A stretch of DNA of 64,000 nucleotides from Cliona cf. orientalis. Lineage: Eukaryota; Porifera; Demospongiae; Clionaida; Clionaidae. The notes beneath the pieces are model-generated. The model did no database searches. It had not been told where the DNA came from and worked only from the letters and a program-made list of their open reading frames with translations. The stretch lies in the NCBI GenBank assembly GCA_963930775.1, contig OZ005689.1:23310058-23374057 (forward strand), in the 5' to 3' direction. The position numbers were made by a program, and so were the translations under genes. Positions 33,940-45,438 of the stretch are shown here, piece by piece (within the stretch, counting starts at the first letter, position 1; every line of letters starts with the position of its first letter).

Positions 33940-35797
33940 TCACTCATTCGCAGAGATGCAATGAAGTTGTTGCTCCTCTCAGGACAAGTGGAACCTGAAG
34001 ATGTGGTAGTGTTGCTAACAGCACCCACAGGAGTTGCCGCATTTAACATCCAGGGGATGACTATACACTCAGCGCTTCTACTTGGTACATTAAAGTTTAG
34101 CTCCCAGCCTCTCACACAGGACAAGCTGAACATTCAGAACAAAGCTGTCCAATTTGCAACTGCTCATCATTGATGAGGTCTCTATGGTTGGTTCCAACAT
34201 GCTGCTCCAGATCCACAAGCGACTCCAGCAGCTGAAGGGTAAAGGAGATGATACAACCTTTGGAGATATCAGCATACTTGCTGTTGGTGATCTTTACCAA
34301 CTACGACCCGTAGCACAGCCACATGTGTTCGCAGAGGTTGGTGATGCCTCTGCACGGCTCCATTAAGTCTGGCTCCCTCTGGATTGATGAATTCAAAACG
34401 ATTGAGCTGGATGAGATCATGAGACAAAGAGATGATAGCCAGTTTGCCCAGCTTTTGTGTCGAGTGCGCACCGCCACCTGCACTGATGAGGATATCAAGG
34501 GACTGGAATCAAGAATCATCACAGATGATCATCCTGGCTATCCTCATGATGCCCTTCATGTATATGCTCGCAATGCTCATGTGGATGATCAAAACAAGTT
34601 AAAATTGAGGGAACTTGCTCCAGAACAACATGTAGTCATCAAAGCCATCGACAACACCAAGGACAAACATACACAATTGCTAAACTTACTTAAAACCATC
34701 ATCAGACAACAAAGCTGACACAGGAGGACTCGTCAGTGAACTACATCTTGCTGTTGGTGCCAAGGTAATGCTGACTGTTAATGTTCATGTTTCCGATGGA
34801 TTAGTAAATGGTGCACGAGGAATGATTGAAGATATCATCAAAACTGGCAGTGAAATCACCTTAGTCCTTGTCAAGTTTGATCATTCCCGAGTAGGTGTCA
34901 CAGCAATTGCACAGAGTCAGTATCGCAGCCAGTTTCCTGAAGCTGTACCTATCAGCAGACATGAAGCAGTGTTCTTTATCGGAAAGAACAAAGTTGCTGA
35001 AGCAAGTAGGAGGCAGTTTCCACTCGTGCTAGCCTGGGCCACTACCATTCATAAAGTGCAAGGACTGACAATGGATCAAAGTGTTGTTGATATGAAGAAA
35101 GTTAAATTTGATGCAGGGCAAGCATACGTAGCCTTTAGTCGAGTGAAAACTCTTCAAGGCCTATTCATTAATAACTAGAACATCAAAGTCAGTGACAGTA
35201 TTGCGAGTGAAATGAAAAGATTATCTACACAGAGTCTCCCCACTGAACCAGTACCAAAGGTACTCAGTCTACCTAAGGATGGCTGGATGAAAATCAGTCA
35301 TCTGAATGTACGTTCATTCTTGGCAAAGTATGAAGATATCATCAGAGATCAAGCTATGAAGCAAGTCAACATCATGTGCTTCACTGAGACCTTCCTTCAG
35401 CCTGGACAGCACCTTGAAAGTAGTCATTTGCCTGTGACAGAAGAATGTACAGTTTTCAGGTGGAATAATGATAGTGTGCCCCTCTTCATTACAGCCTGTT
35501 AGGATGAATGTCCCTCATCCACCTCAGCTGGAAATACTGACTGTTAAAACAAGTTCCACTCATTCTGTGGGCAGAATGTGTATTGTAGCAGTCTACAGAC
35601 GTCCACAGCAACATCTAGCCACATTCTTGTCTCTCATTGGTGACTATTATTTTAACAAATCTTCCTCAGATAGTGCCCACCATTATCGTTGGCGACTTCA
35701 ATGAAGATATATCCAGATTGCTCCAGTTAATGACATCCAGAGGATTTTCTCAGCTGGTTCAAGTACCCACCACAGACTCCGGGTCACACATAATATA

Positions 35798-36369
35798 TTC
35801 AAGTCTTAGGCCGATCGCGCGCTTCGTTGTGGAGATACAGCGCTTTGTTTGTGGTCACGCCACACCCCCAATAATCGAGAAATTATGGTCTAAAGGCGTT
35901 GCTATGCACGCGTATGGCGTTTCCGCATACTACGCGTGACCCGGAAATCAATTAAATGGACCTGGGCGGAGCCGTTCGAAATGAACGTAAAGATCGAGCA
36001 AGAGTTGAATTTCATTGTTGACAACGACAGCCGTGTTCTTAGATGCCCAAGAAACTAAAAAGGTGAGCGAACGTACAGTAGATCGATGAATCTAGCTGTA
36101 TCTAGGTAGAGAATTCTAATTACCGCCCATAGCAATGGGCTCCGTGTACGGTGGCTATGCCGACTAGGTGGGTCAAAATGAAGGCTTATTTCGCCTTCGT
36201 ATAGCACGACTAGCCTCCGTAGAAGACGGCAACAGTTAGAAGAAGGGTTGTTCGACATGTATATGACAAAATCTGGACTTTGACAAATTTGGACTTGAGC
36301 TACTAAAAACGCGCATTGCGCGAATTGCACACGGATCCCATACGGAGGGTTTTCCCAAATCCGGTCACA
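35798..36369. mobile_element. Second, left-truncated copy of the TA element, inside the EEP domain
   Basis: From TTCAAGTCTTAGGCCGATCG it follows 24766-25173 closely and ends in TCCGGTCACA at 36369. It lacks the first 91 bp of the 24675 copy and has about 140 bp (near 36105-36275) missing from that copy. The endonuclease coding resumes right after it. Confidence 0.8.
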
Positions 36370-36458
36370 TTTTAATGGCATCAGAAAACAGCTTTGTAGA
36401 TGTCATCGACACATACTACTCGGACCATGATGCCACTTGTTTATCATTCCAAATATAG

Positions 36459-36764
36459 CACATATCAGGTATATAATATCTACATTATGGACACATATGG
36501 TATTATAGCAACCGATTCAATTCTGCCATTCGAGTCTGCAGTTTACATCACAAATTCTATGTACATCCACAACTGTGATACCACTCGTATAGCTATCTCA
36601 CTCCATATCTGATCTCGTCTTCTTGATGGAGATAGAGTATTATCATCGTAAGTATAATAGTAACATATAGGGTGAATAATTAATATAATATTAATTTAAT
36701 TCACTGTAATTCATTTTTCCCTACATAAGATATAAATTAAATATGTGTCAAGTAGAATCTCAAA
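36459..36764. other. Non-coding spacer
   Basis: No supported feature was seen. Confidence 0.4.
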
Positions 36765-37333
36765 AGCCACCCACTTGAAGTAGTTCTAAGGTGGTTAATG
36801 AAGACAGCCTTATGGCCACCTATACCTTCATGGTAGTTCAAAGACGGCCTTATGCCTCAGTCACCTCCCTTCAAGTATACACCAGCACATCAGTACCACT
36901 CACAAAATCTTCACTCTTATCTCAAAAATGGCCTCGGGAGTTATCTACTGCTGCCACCCTCGAGGGTACTTCAAAGATGGCCTCTGAAATTGGATACACC
37001 AACACATCAGTATAAATCTTCACTCTTATCTCCTAAATCCCTATTGGGTGAAGCCAACTTCAAAGTCCCAACAAGGGTGAAGAACTCGTCAAGTATCTGC
37101 TACTGCTTCAGAGACCACCCACTTAAGGGTAGTTCTAAGATGGTCAGTGAGGATAGCCTTACGGTCACCTACCTTCACGGTAATTGAAAGACGACCTTTA
37201 GGGTAAAGCCTCATGGCCACCTACCTTGGGTACTTCAAAGTTGGTCTCCGATATATCTACTGCTACTTCACAGGCCACCCTCGAGGGTACTTCAAGATGG
37301 CCTCTGAAGTTAGAACCACCAGCACGTCAGTAA
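36765..37333 (+). repeat. Tandem repeat, unit about 325-345 bp, two copies
   Basis: CCACCCACTTGAAG, GTAGTTCTAAGGTGGT, CCTTATGGCCACCTA near 36770-36815 recur at about 37118-37165. CCACCCTCGAGGGTACTTC at 36954 recurs at 37278 with ATGGCCTCTGAA and ACATCAGTA following. Short GG(C/T)CACC units repeat within each copy. Non-coding. Confidence 0.7.
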
Positions 37334-37741
37334 ATCAAAATCTCAACAAGGATGAAAATCCCGGCATCATACCTCAGCGTTTAGCACAATAAAGAATCCA
37401 TCACACCACAATAATTATATATCTCGTAGATAAATCAATCCCTGCCAATAGCAATACCTATGACATGTTTTACTACTATAATTCTCTCCTGCAGGTATGA
37501 AGATCAAGACCCTCAGTGATGACACAGACTGAGTATACCTGTGTACACAGGATAATGATGATGTCTACATATATAAATACACTGTTTTTGTCTGAGAGGA
37601 ACAGTTCTAATTCTTTACAGTGATACAGCTATTATCTAGTAATGACTATTAACTTTATGCACATTCATACAGCTGAAAAACTACACAAGCGCGCGGGGTA
37701 TGTGCTCTATGAGCTCTAGTCTTTTTGAAGAGAACATCCTA
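37334..37741. other. Non-coding spacer
   Basis: No gene or repeat with support was seen. Confidence 0.4.
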
Positions 37742-37750
37742 ACTGAACTG

Positions 37751-38039
37751 TAGTCTCGCTAGCCACACCCTTCAATCTCAAGAGAAAGACGGTCTGGTGA
37801 CCATGTGTATAGCTAGTTGTTCCGTCGGAATGCAATAATTACAAAAGACGTCACGGGTAACCGCAAACAACGCGAGGCCAACTGCATTGCGCGCGCGCCG
37901 CCAGTAAAGCGTTGCCAAGCAATAAATTCAAATCTCGAATCTGATTGGACGCGACCAAATCCTGTCGCCAGAACAACTCGTATGCATGGTCACCAGACCC
38001 CCCTTTCCCTCGGATTGTGGGGTGTGGCTTGCGAGACTA
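37751..38039. mobile_element. 289-bp MITE with 55-bp inverted repeats and a 9-bp target duplication
   Basis: The arms start TAGTCTCGC(T/A)AGCCACACCC and run to GGTCTGGTGACCATG; the second is inverted and ends at 38039. ACTGAACTG is duplicated at 37742-37750 and 38040-38048. Long arms plus a 9-bp duplication fit a Mutator-type non-autonomous element. The open frames inside are shadows of the arms. Confidence 0.9.
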
Positions 38040-38048
38040 ACTGAACTG

Positions 38049-38782
38049 GTGGGATCCTTGCAGAAGAGCTCCTATGTGGCTCAGCCATCTAACCCAATAT
38101 ACAGAAAGAATTTTGTTAGTGACAAACATAATATGGCTCTTATCCCACTGTCCCCTCCATAGCTACTGAACAACTGCTGCTAAACATTTCAAGATATACA
38201 GAGCCTATGGAGGCAAGCCCACCAAACGAAGGAGGGGACCGGGATAGAGAGATAGACATGTAGAATTTTCACTATCATGAAAATAATAACATACTGCAGT
38301 GTTTCATACAGAATCACTGATTTCTGATAAGTACATGGAGGACCTGATGCATTGGCCTGGGTGGGAAGCTAATACAAAGTATATGGTAGCGTCAGAAGGT
38401 TAAGAGAAATCTGAGTTGGAAATGGGAAATCCCAGGGCACTCCACCATCTATATGAAACACTATACTCAGACCAATGTGAAAACAGTATTCTCATCTATT
38501 TTGAAACCCAACAATGATACAGATACATGTACAGTGAAAAGCTACACTAAAATTAATATATGATTGCCTAAAGCAAGGATCCACTAATCCCACATATCAA
38601 ACTAGCTGCACAATGAATAATATAATATACCACTATACTAGTAGTATACATCCTTCCAATTGCAACATACAAATACCTTCCAATACATACCCACCACAGA
38701 GACTTTGCCTGACTGCTCCTACCCAAGGAATCGTACTTACAAACCAGTATGTCATGTACCTGTGAACTACTGGTTACTACAG
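38049..38782. other. Non-coding stretch
   Basis: No supported gene. The open minus-strand frame at 38568-38819 shows no motif. Confidence 0.4.
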
Positions 38783-39130
38783 TGGTAAGTATTCCCATAA
38801 TTATAACAAGCACTTGCACTCTTGTATGGGTAAGGTACTATCAACAGTGAAAGAATTACTATTTGCAATATTACATGTAGGTCCAACAAATACTGTTATC
38901 TGATTGGTTAGACTGAAGTATCTGTCCTTCATAGAAAATTATGTAAGCTCTGGTAAGTATTCCCATAATTATAACAAGCACTTGCACTCTTGTGTGGGTA
39001 AGGTACTATCAACAGTGAAAGAATTACTATTTGCAATAATATTACATGTAGGTCCTACTCATAACAAATACTGTTATCTGATTGGTTAGACTGAAGTATC
39101 TGTCCTTCATAGAAAATTATGTAATCTTTC
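38783..39130 (+). repeat. Tandem duplication of about 169 bp
   Basis: GGTAAGTATTCCCATAATTA begins at 38783 and again at 38952, and each copy ends CTTCATAGAAAATTATGTAA. The copies differ by small indels. Confidence 0.9.
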
Positions 39131-39295
39131 TTGCCTATGGTTAGGGTTGTTACTAGGCAGCTGTTTATATGGTGTGGGGGGGTAATTCAGTGGGTGCTAA
39201 TTTTCAGTATTTTCGTGGTTGACTTGGCAGTCATGAAATTTTCCCACACACGAAAATTAATGCCTACAGTGATATGGTATTTTGCAGTCCATGAT

Positions 39296-39391
39296 GAACG
39301 CGGGTTAGCTCTATGGTAGAGCTTATCAACCATGCATCAAACTCAATTTTCTGAAAAAATCCCATACGGAGGGTTTTCCCAAATCCGGTCA
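39296..39391 (-). mobile_element. Solo terminal fragment of the TA element
   Basis: It is the reverse complement of 24675-24770, ending AAATCCGGTCACA, with about two differences. It carries GCTC/GAGC pairing around TATGGTA that resembles a tRNA D-arm, but no tRNA fold is complete. Confidence 0.85.
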
Positions 39392-39995
39392 CATATGGTA
39401 CATGTATATGTGGTCAAGCTTGTGCATTTGTCCTCTCATACCCCCCCCCACACACGTGCACACACACCCCGTCCCACACACACACACACACACACACACG
39501 AGGTGGCCATCACTGCCCAATGATTCCGACACTGATGATACTGTCCAAAATGAATGCCAAACCCTTGGTGCAAGTGCATAGCACATTGTGTATCCCGTGG
39601 GCATAGATAGGCTAGCTACATGTACCACAGGTATGCACGAAACACTCGAAAGAAAAGACTAGTTCATCTTGCTCGAAATACCCTCGATGTGCATATACAC
39701 ACATGTGAGCAACTTGCACTGCTACATGTATCACACACACTCAGGATGCACGGCATTTATTGCCCTAATCCTCACCTCACATACAAGTGACTTTGAACTT
39801 CGGACCACTAAATGCCATACATCCCTTGCATATGTGATTTACATGTATATACATGTATGTATGCATGTATTATGAGGATGGCATACGTCACACACACACA
39901 CATACATACATACATACATACATACATACATACATAAACATACACACAGCTAAACAGTAATGCCTCATAATACCAAGCAATGGCCTTTGGAGATA
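39392..39995. repeat. Microsatellite-rich spacer
   Basis: It contains (CA)n tracts near 39450-39500, ACATGTATAT repeats near 39840 and a (CATA)n tract at about 39900-39940. No coding sequence is supported. Confidence 0.7.
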
Positions 39996-40039
39996 AATTA
40001 CGGATTGTCCAGTTGATGCAGACACAAACACAGTAAGGC

Positions 40040-40860
40040 TTGTTGATACAGCAGTAGAGCTTTGTGAAATCCTCTATTCAACGGCAGGATATAGGACACC
40101 ACGTAGCATTCTACGACTGCATAACATCTTGTATGTCCATGGAAAGTTTTGTTGCCACAATTTCTAAAACTATGAGTGTGACCACACGACGAATGTTCGG
40201 CAACTACTTCCATTCAGTCGTTTGCCACAGTGCCATAACCTACAGGCAAGTAAATATTCATTCACTAAACACAGAGTATCAAGAGCGAATGTATGGTCAA
40301 GCTAGTATTATCACAAAGCAATGCTCCAAGAATCAGCCACAACATGTGATAGACAATGCCATGTTAAGAATTCAAGCAGAATCAACTAGATTGATGAAGA
40401 CTTTTCAACAAGAGGGCAAAGTGAAAGAACTTGTAGCCACATGGAGTAATCCAGGAAACACATTTTTTTTTCTTTTGGGGAGATTGAGACAAATACTCTC
40501 CTCTTTCAGATCCACCTTGAGAGAATTAGTGATTACCTCTTATGTGGACCATGAGTGTGGTGGAAGCAAGCAACTTTGGGTATCGAGTTTCTCGATAACC
40601 CAAAAGAACCAGATGACCACAGTGAGGGTCCCAAAATGCACGATCTACGTTCTAACCTTGATGACAATCAGAAATATTTGAAAAGCTGTTGGGAAAAGTG
40701 CACAGCTGACAACATCACACTACCATTGGCAACTGTACAATCGTACACCCCCACAGGAGATATTGGTGAACTAAGAACTATGGAATTCGATTCTAGTGAT
40801 GAAGATGGAAGTGAAATTGTGAACAACATGCAAAAAGCACACCAACTCCCAAAGCAGTAA
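40040..40860 (+). pseudogene. Frameshifted transposon-like protein fragment (YFHS...NTEYQERMYGQA family)
   Basis: One frame holds CEILYSTAGYRTPRSILRLH near 40060-40120. Another (40064-40535) holds RRMFGNYFHSVVCHS, HSLNTEYQERMYGQAS and MLRIQAESTRLM. After a shift near 40540 the sequence ends in an acidic tail (EFDSSDEDGSEIV) with stop TAA at 40858. I recall similar conserved segments in repeated uncharacterised invertebrate proteins, probably of mobile origin, but cannot name a domain. It has no intact start. Confidence 0.5.
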
Positions 40861-41280
40861 AGCAGGCAGATTGAAGCATAACTACATGTACTGAACCCCT
40901 ACATTTAAAGGCAAGCTCTCTACTCCCTACAGAGTCAACTCTGCTCACTTCTTTTGGTAGAATCCTTCATGATGTTATACCAACTAAGTCACTAGCAGTT
41001 CAGTACAAGCAAGCACGCTGGTGAATGAAACAAAAAGTGAAGAATGGACAGCAAACAAAACAAGGAGAGACAACTTACAAGTTACTATCAAAGTTCAACA
41101 AGTGCTTCAGGTCCACAAGGATGCCATACATACAGTGCAATCTTTTAAAGCCACATCATTATCAATCTCCTACCAATAATTTCCTGAAGATATCAAGATA
41201 GTCCAACATAAAATGAATGCTTATAGGAGAATACTGGCATCCGAATGGAAAATACAACCATAAACACGCTACCAAGAGTA
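40861..41280. other. Non-coding upstream region
   Basis: No coding signal was seen. It precedes the TATA box at 41281. Confidence 0.4.
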
Positions 41281-41289
41281 TATAAAAGG
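41281..41289 (+). promoter_or_regulatory. TATA box upstream of the 41469 gene
   Basis: TATAAAAGG followed by a G-rich run lies about 185 bp ahead of ATG 41469. The same box starts the plus-strand genes at 285 and 47423. Confidence 0.55.
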
Positions 41290-41468
41290 GGGGAGAGAGA
41301 GTATCGAACCGCGCATATACTAACGGTGAATACCGTTGGGAAAGTAACGTGACTTCCGGCACCGTACACGTGATCAAATACCTTGCCCTTGCACGCAAGA
41401 TAGATCGCGCGCAGAGTTATTGCGCAATTATTGTGCTGACTGTGCAATTATTGTGCTGACTCGGCGTC

Positions 41469-42799
41469 ATGGCAGAACTAGAAGCGCTCAACTTTTCCAG
41501 CGAAGTTGAAGTAAGCAGCGAGGCTACACGCAAGGCGAAACGCCCCCAAAAGAAAAAAAAACCGAGGATCTCTCAGGCAGCGCTTCTACCGTCGGTACTT
41601 CGAAAGCAGCACAGGCACAAGGCCTCGAGAAATCTCAGGGTCACGCGAGGAAAAGGAAGGCTCTCGTAAAGAGCGAGAAAACACGGATTGTCCTTTCTTT
41701 GAGAGATTTGAGTGTTGATGACATTTTATCTCACGTTATGAGTGAGGTCAGCTCTCTCTGCCATATCAAATCAAACCCCGACAAAGCTAAGTTTTGGGAT
41801 CAGTTTAAGGCATCTGGAGAACTAGTTGTTTGTGCTTTCGCACATCATCTACGGGATACCTTTGCCAAGCTATACGAGACATGTGGGACAGGGAAGGACA
41901 AATTTCTACAGTTTCAACTTCAGTGGCATCATGAGTGTAGTGTATTACTTTTGGCAGACGCTAATCTTGCTGAAATTGGATTTGACCCCTCGGTTCATAT
42001 TGAAACAGCAAAACTCCACGATCGCTGGCTAGGGTATTGTCATGGAGCCTCAGTTGCTACAGAAATCAGAAATGACGTAATGATCTCATTCTTTGCTGAG
42101 ATGTACAAATACCTGTTGCATCACTGCACTAGTGTTCAGGAAGCTATAAGTACAGAAGTCTCCCAGGCCAATGCCAGCTCTAATGGTCAGTCTTCTACAG
42201 CTACTATGGTTACTGACAGTGATTCGGTCTATTACCGATTTTGTGGTGGAGCATTGGCTAGCATGTTACATGCTCGATACAAAAAAAGGGATACATGTAA
42301 GCCAGAGCTCAAAGAGTCGGTCAAAAGAGAAATTAAGATTTTACAGTGTATAAAATGCTCGGACAAGTCACATATCCCCTATGAGTTACAATATCGAGAC
42401 CGGGGATACATGTACTTTCCTTCTGAAGATTTTTTGCCCTTTTTGAAAGAGGTAGATGCATGTGTGCTAGAAAATGCAAATGAAAATGCTCTACAAAGAT
42501 ATGGCTCCAAGCTTGTGGAAGTCACAACACATCAAGTGAGGGCAAATCAAACTCTCGAGGACAAATTCAAAAGCTTGTTATCTGAAAAATTGGCCAGTAG
42601 CAAGGAAAACGTAACATGTTTCCAGGTAGAGCTGACCTCTGTCTACGTTGAACTTACAAGAAAACTGTGCAACACTCGCATTGAGGAATTTTTGAGTTCT
42701 CATCACCAGATACATGCTGCAAAACAAGGAAATGCCACAACATCAGGACAAAATTTACGAGATTGCTTGTTATCACAACATGTTAATTTGAAGACGTAA
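41469..42799 (+). pseudogene. Single-exon partner gene of the P-element-like transposase (one frameshift)
   Basis: ATG 41469 opens a basic, lysine-rich N-terminus (RKAKRPQKKKK). The frame shifts at a 9-A run (41553-41561) and is then open from there to TAA 42797-42799, so a single base restores about 440 codons. Later parts include LSVDDILSHVMSEVSSLCHI, FDPSVHIETAKLHDRWLGY, DSVYYRFCGGALASMLHARY and a C-terminal helix-rich segment. I do not recognise the family. Its stop lies 5 bp from the stop of the convergent transposase gene. The lesion in a homopolymer may be real or an assembly error. Its role is unknown; a DNA-binding or regulatory partner is possible. Confidence 0.7.
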
Positions 42800-43679
42800 A
42801 TTAATTAAAAACATTCATTAATTATGATTCTTCCTTCTTGTCTTTCATATTTCTTTTTCTCTAAGGATGCAGATGGTATATTGAGTGGTATGTCCCTGTA
42901 GTACATTCCGCTGTGGTGGGTTGCTTCAACTTTCTTTTTGCAAATGTACTTGCTTCTTGCTGTAGTATAATTGACTGCATCCAGCTTGTTTCCTGACAGA
43001 TACTTGTACTGAGCAAACAAGGTTTCAACAGCACTACCAGTGATTCTGATTGGAACGATGAAGTAGCTTGGGTACTCCTTGAAGAACCATTCACAAAATG
43101 CAGCAAATCCATATACATCAATCCTCAAATTATCCCATGCTGCAATAGCATACAAATATACATGCATGACATTGTACATGGCATTGCTCTTGCATGAATT
43201 TTCAGTGTTGTATAAGCGCAGGTACATGCAATAGTGAATGATTAGAGTGTGTGTGTGTGTGCGTGCGTGTGTACACTTATGAGTATCTCTTACTCTGCCA
43301 AGCCAGAAATTTTCTTTGCTCATTATCAACTGAATTGTAGTTTGGATCTGTAATTGGATAAACATACAAGGTAATAATGTACCTTCAGTGGTTAAGTTCA
43401 CTCAATTAGCCAGGGCAATATTTCCTCTCCCTACTCACTTAACACTCCCAGATCAGAGGGTATACACACACATGCACAATAGCCACTTGTGTGCACACAC
43501 ATAATATTACATTCATACAGACACATGCTCACACAAATACATTTGTACTTGTTTGTGGAGCTAGAGTGTTTGTCGAGATTTGTGGGGAATTAGATTAATT
43601 GTAGATGATTGGGCCCCCTTTCATCATCAGACTACCTATGATCATCTACACTCATCCCATGACCTATCAGAGTCAGGTG

Positions 43680-43682
<3 letters not shown>

Positions 43683-43724
<42 letters not shown>

Positions 43725-43725
43725 T
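43683..43725 (+). repeat. (CT)n(CA)n microsatellite in a transposase intron
   Basis: A CT run passes directly into a CA run. A further CA tract lies at 43817-43836. Both lie in the intron between exons 6 and 7. Confidence 0.9.
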
Positions 43726-44607
43726 ATTGACATACACAATCAGTAAAGAACTTGTCATTACCAGTACCGTCGACACACAATAATGTGCACACACATAAGC
43801 ACACATGTACGTGTCTACACACACACACACACACACGTAACAAACCTTTTAGCAAGGAATTCAACCACTCTGAGAAGAAGCGGTAACCAGCTTGGATGTT
43901 GATTAGAACTTCTTGGTGTGATTCTCTCACTCTGACAGCACTTAAAAATCCATTCTCGAAGAGCTTACTGCATGCTTCCAAGTAGTTCAATGTTGATTGC
44001 ACAGAGGTAGCATCATCAGGTTTGGGACACTGGTTCACATAGTGGAAAAGCTCTGTTAGGACCTGTTCTTGCTGCACACCATTAACATGCATGTAATATA
44101 TGTATAATAATACTATGCGCACAAAGTATACAAGCAAAGAGAAAGCATACTTGCATGATTTTAGCAGGATGTACATTCAGCTTGGTCCACGAGTCTCTCA
44201 GTATATGGGCCTCCCTCAACTTGGGTACCATGCGTGCATGCCCTGTTGTTCTCCTTGAGCAAACATTTCTTCTATAGCTTTCCATCCGAATGCTACACCC
44301 TCATACTGAAACTGCTTCGTTCCACCATCACGAGAAGAAAACAAGGCATTTATCATGTTTTTAAGCTGCAATGTTTCATGCAAGCAAGAATAATAATTAT
44401 AATATAATATAACAGAGGAAGGTAAAAGTGTCAAATGTGCTATGGTTTCTGTAAGATTGAAATATGAACAGAGCAGAGCGTTCATGAAGAATTAAGCATA
44501 AAACTTTGAGTATAGCATGTTTGATACTCTATATTATTATACTCTTGGTGCAAGTAGCAAATATGCTAATTACATATATCAATATGCCTAACATCCTTAA
44601 TAGAAAA

Positions 44608-44640
44608 TGTACATGTACATGTACATGTACATGCACATAT
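44608..44640 (+). repeat. (ACATGT)n tract
   Basis: Several tandem ACATGT units (self-complementary) lie in the intron between exons 4 and 5. Confidence 0.85.
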
Positions 44641-45345
44641 AATCTACTTTCTAGTACATGTATATAGCACACCCACTTTAGGCACATAACTACCTGTACT
44701 CATAAGCATAATAATTTGGTTATATTCCATCCTACATGTTAGGTTAGATAACATACTTGGTGGCTCGGGCAAATCATCCAGTAGAGCTTTCTCATCGGAT
44801 CAAATGGATGCTGAAAGAATGGAGCAACTTTATGTGGATCAACAGGATCAGACGACTGTCCATATGCTCCACTAACACCACAAGTAGCTTTAATTGTGGA
44901 GACATTAGCGGTGGCTGCATCACACACCAGTAGACATGTTTTGAATCCATGAACATGAAAATTACGCAGGCTTTCCAACAAACAAGAAAGTTGTTCTCAA
45001 AGGTTTTGCTGGATGTAAAGTATGGTCCCACAACGTCAAATCCACTTGTGAGGTCCCGCCAAAGGAATTGCATGATGTATGAAGTTTGTTGTGTCTTGGT
45101 ATCACATTCAATAAGTTGGTATATGTCCTGCAGAGACGCAAGATCATCCGGGGTCATGGCAAGTCCGATAATTTTTTGACACCGTGAATTCCACATCAAG
45201 CGGCAAACTACTTTGACTTCGTCAAATATCAACACCCCATCCCCTTGAGGTAGGGGTTTACCATCTGACACTCTTTGGAGCTTAAATTCGTCAAATCGTC
45301 GTTTCTCATCAGCCATCCTGAACTCTGCGGCACCTGATCATGTGG

Positions 45346-45438
45346 AGAGAGACAAAGGGAGAAAGAGAGAGACAAGAGAGAAGAGGGAGACAAAAGAGAG
45401 AGAGAGAGAGAGAGAGAGGAGGAGGGAGAGAGGAATAA
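45346..45438 (+). repeat. (GA)n purine tract in a transposase intron
   Basis: An almost pure purine stretch (GAGAGA with AAG and GGA variants) of about 90 bp lies in the intron between exons 3 and 4. Confidence 0.9.

Larger units (their letters stand above)
33430..36458 (+). pseudogene. Helentron-type remnant: Pif1-like helicase plus EEP endonuclease, twice interrupted
   Basis: This helicase differs from that of copies A and B. Walker A is present as GPGGVGKS with one extra A near 33582. After a 335-bp insertion come LTAPTGVAAFNIQGMTIHS, LLIIDEVSMVGSN, AVGDLYQLRPVAQ, LAVGAKVMLTVN, ATTIHKVQGLTMDQSVV and YVAFSRVKTLQGLF (ending near 35176). A stop and the linker lead to an endonuclease/exonuclease/phosphatase domain: SHLNVRSFLAKYEDI, IMCFTETFL, IVAVYRRP and PTIIVGDFNEDI. 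The C-terminal end (SFVDVIDTYYSDHDATCLSF) lies beyond a second insertion, at 36378-36458. Several frameshifts are present. The Rep part is missing. EEP endonuclease fused to the helicase is the known mark of Helentrons. Confidence 0.8.

Noticed and set aside
37816..38044. 75-codon open frame
   Set aside because: It lies almost entirely inside the MITE and its inverted arms and has no motif.
39895..39950. Regular array that could be mistaken for a CRISPR-like repeat
   Set aside because: It is a simple CATA microsatellite in a eukaryotic context without spacers.
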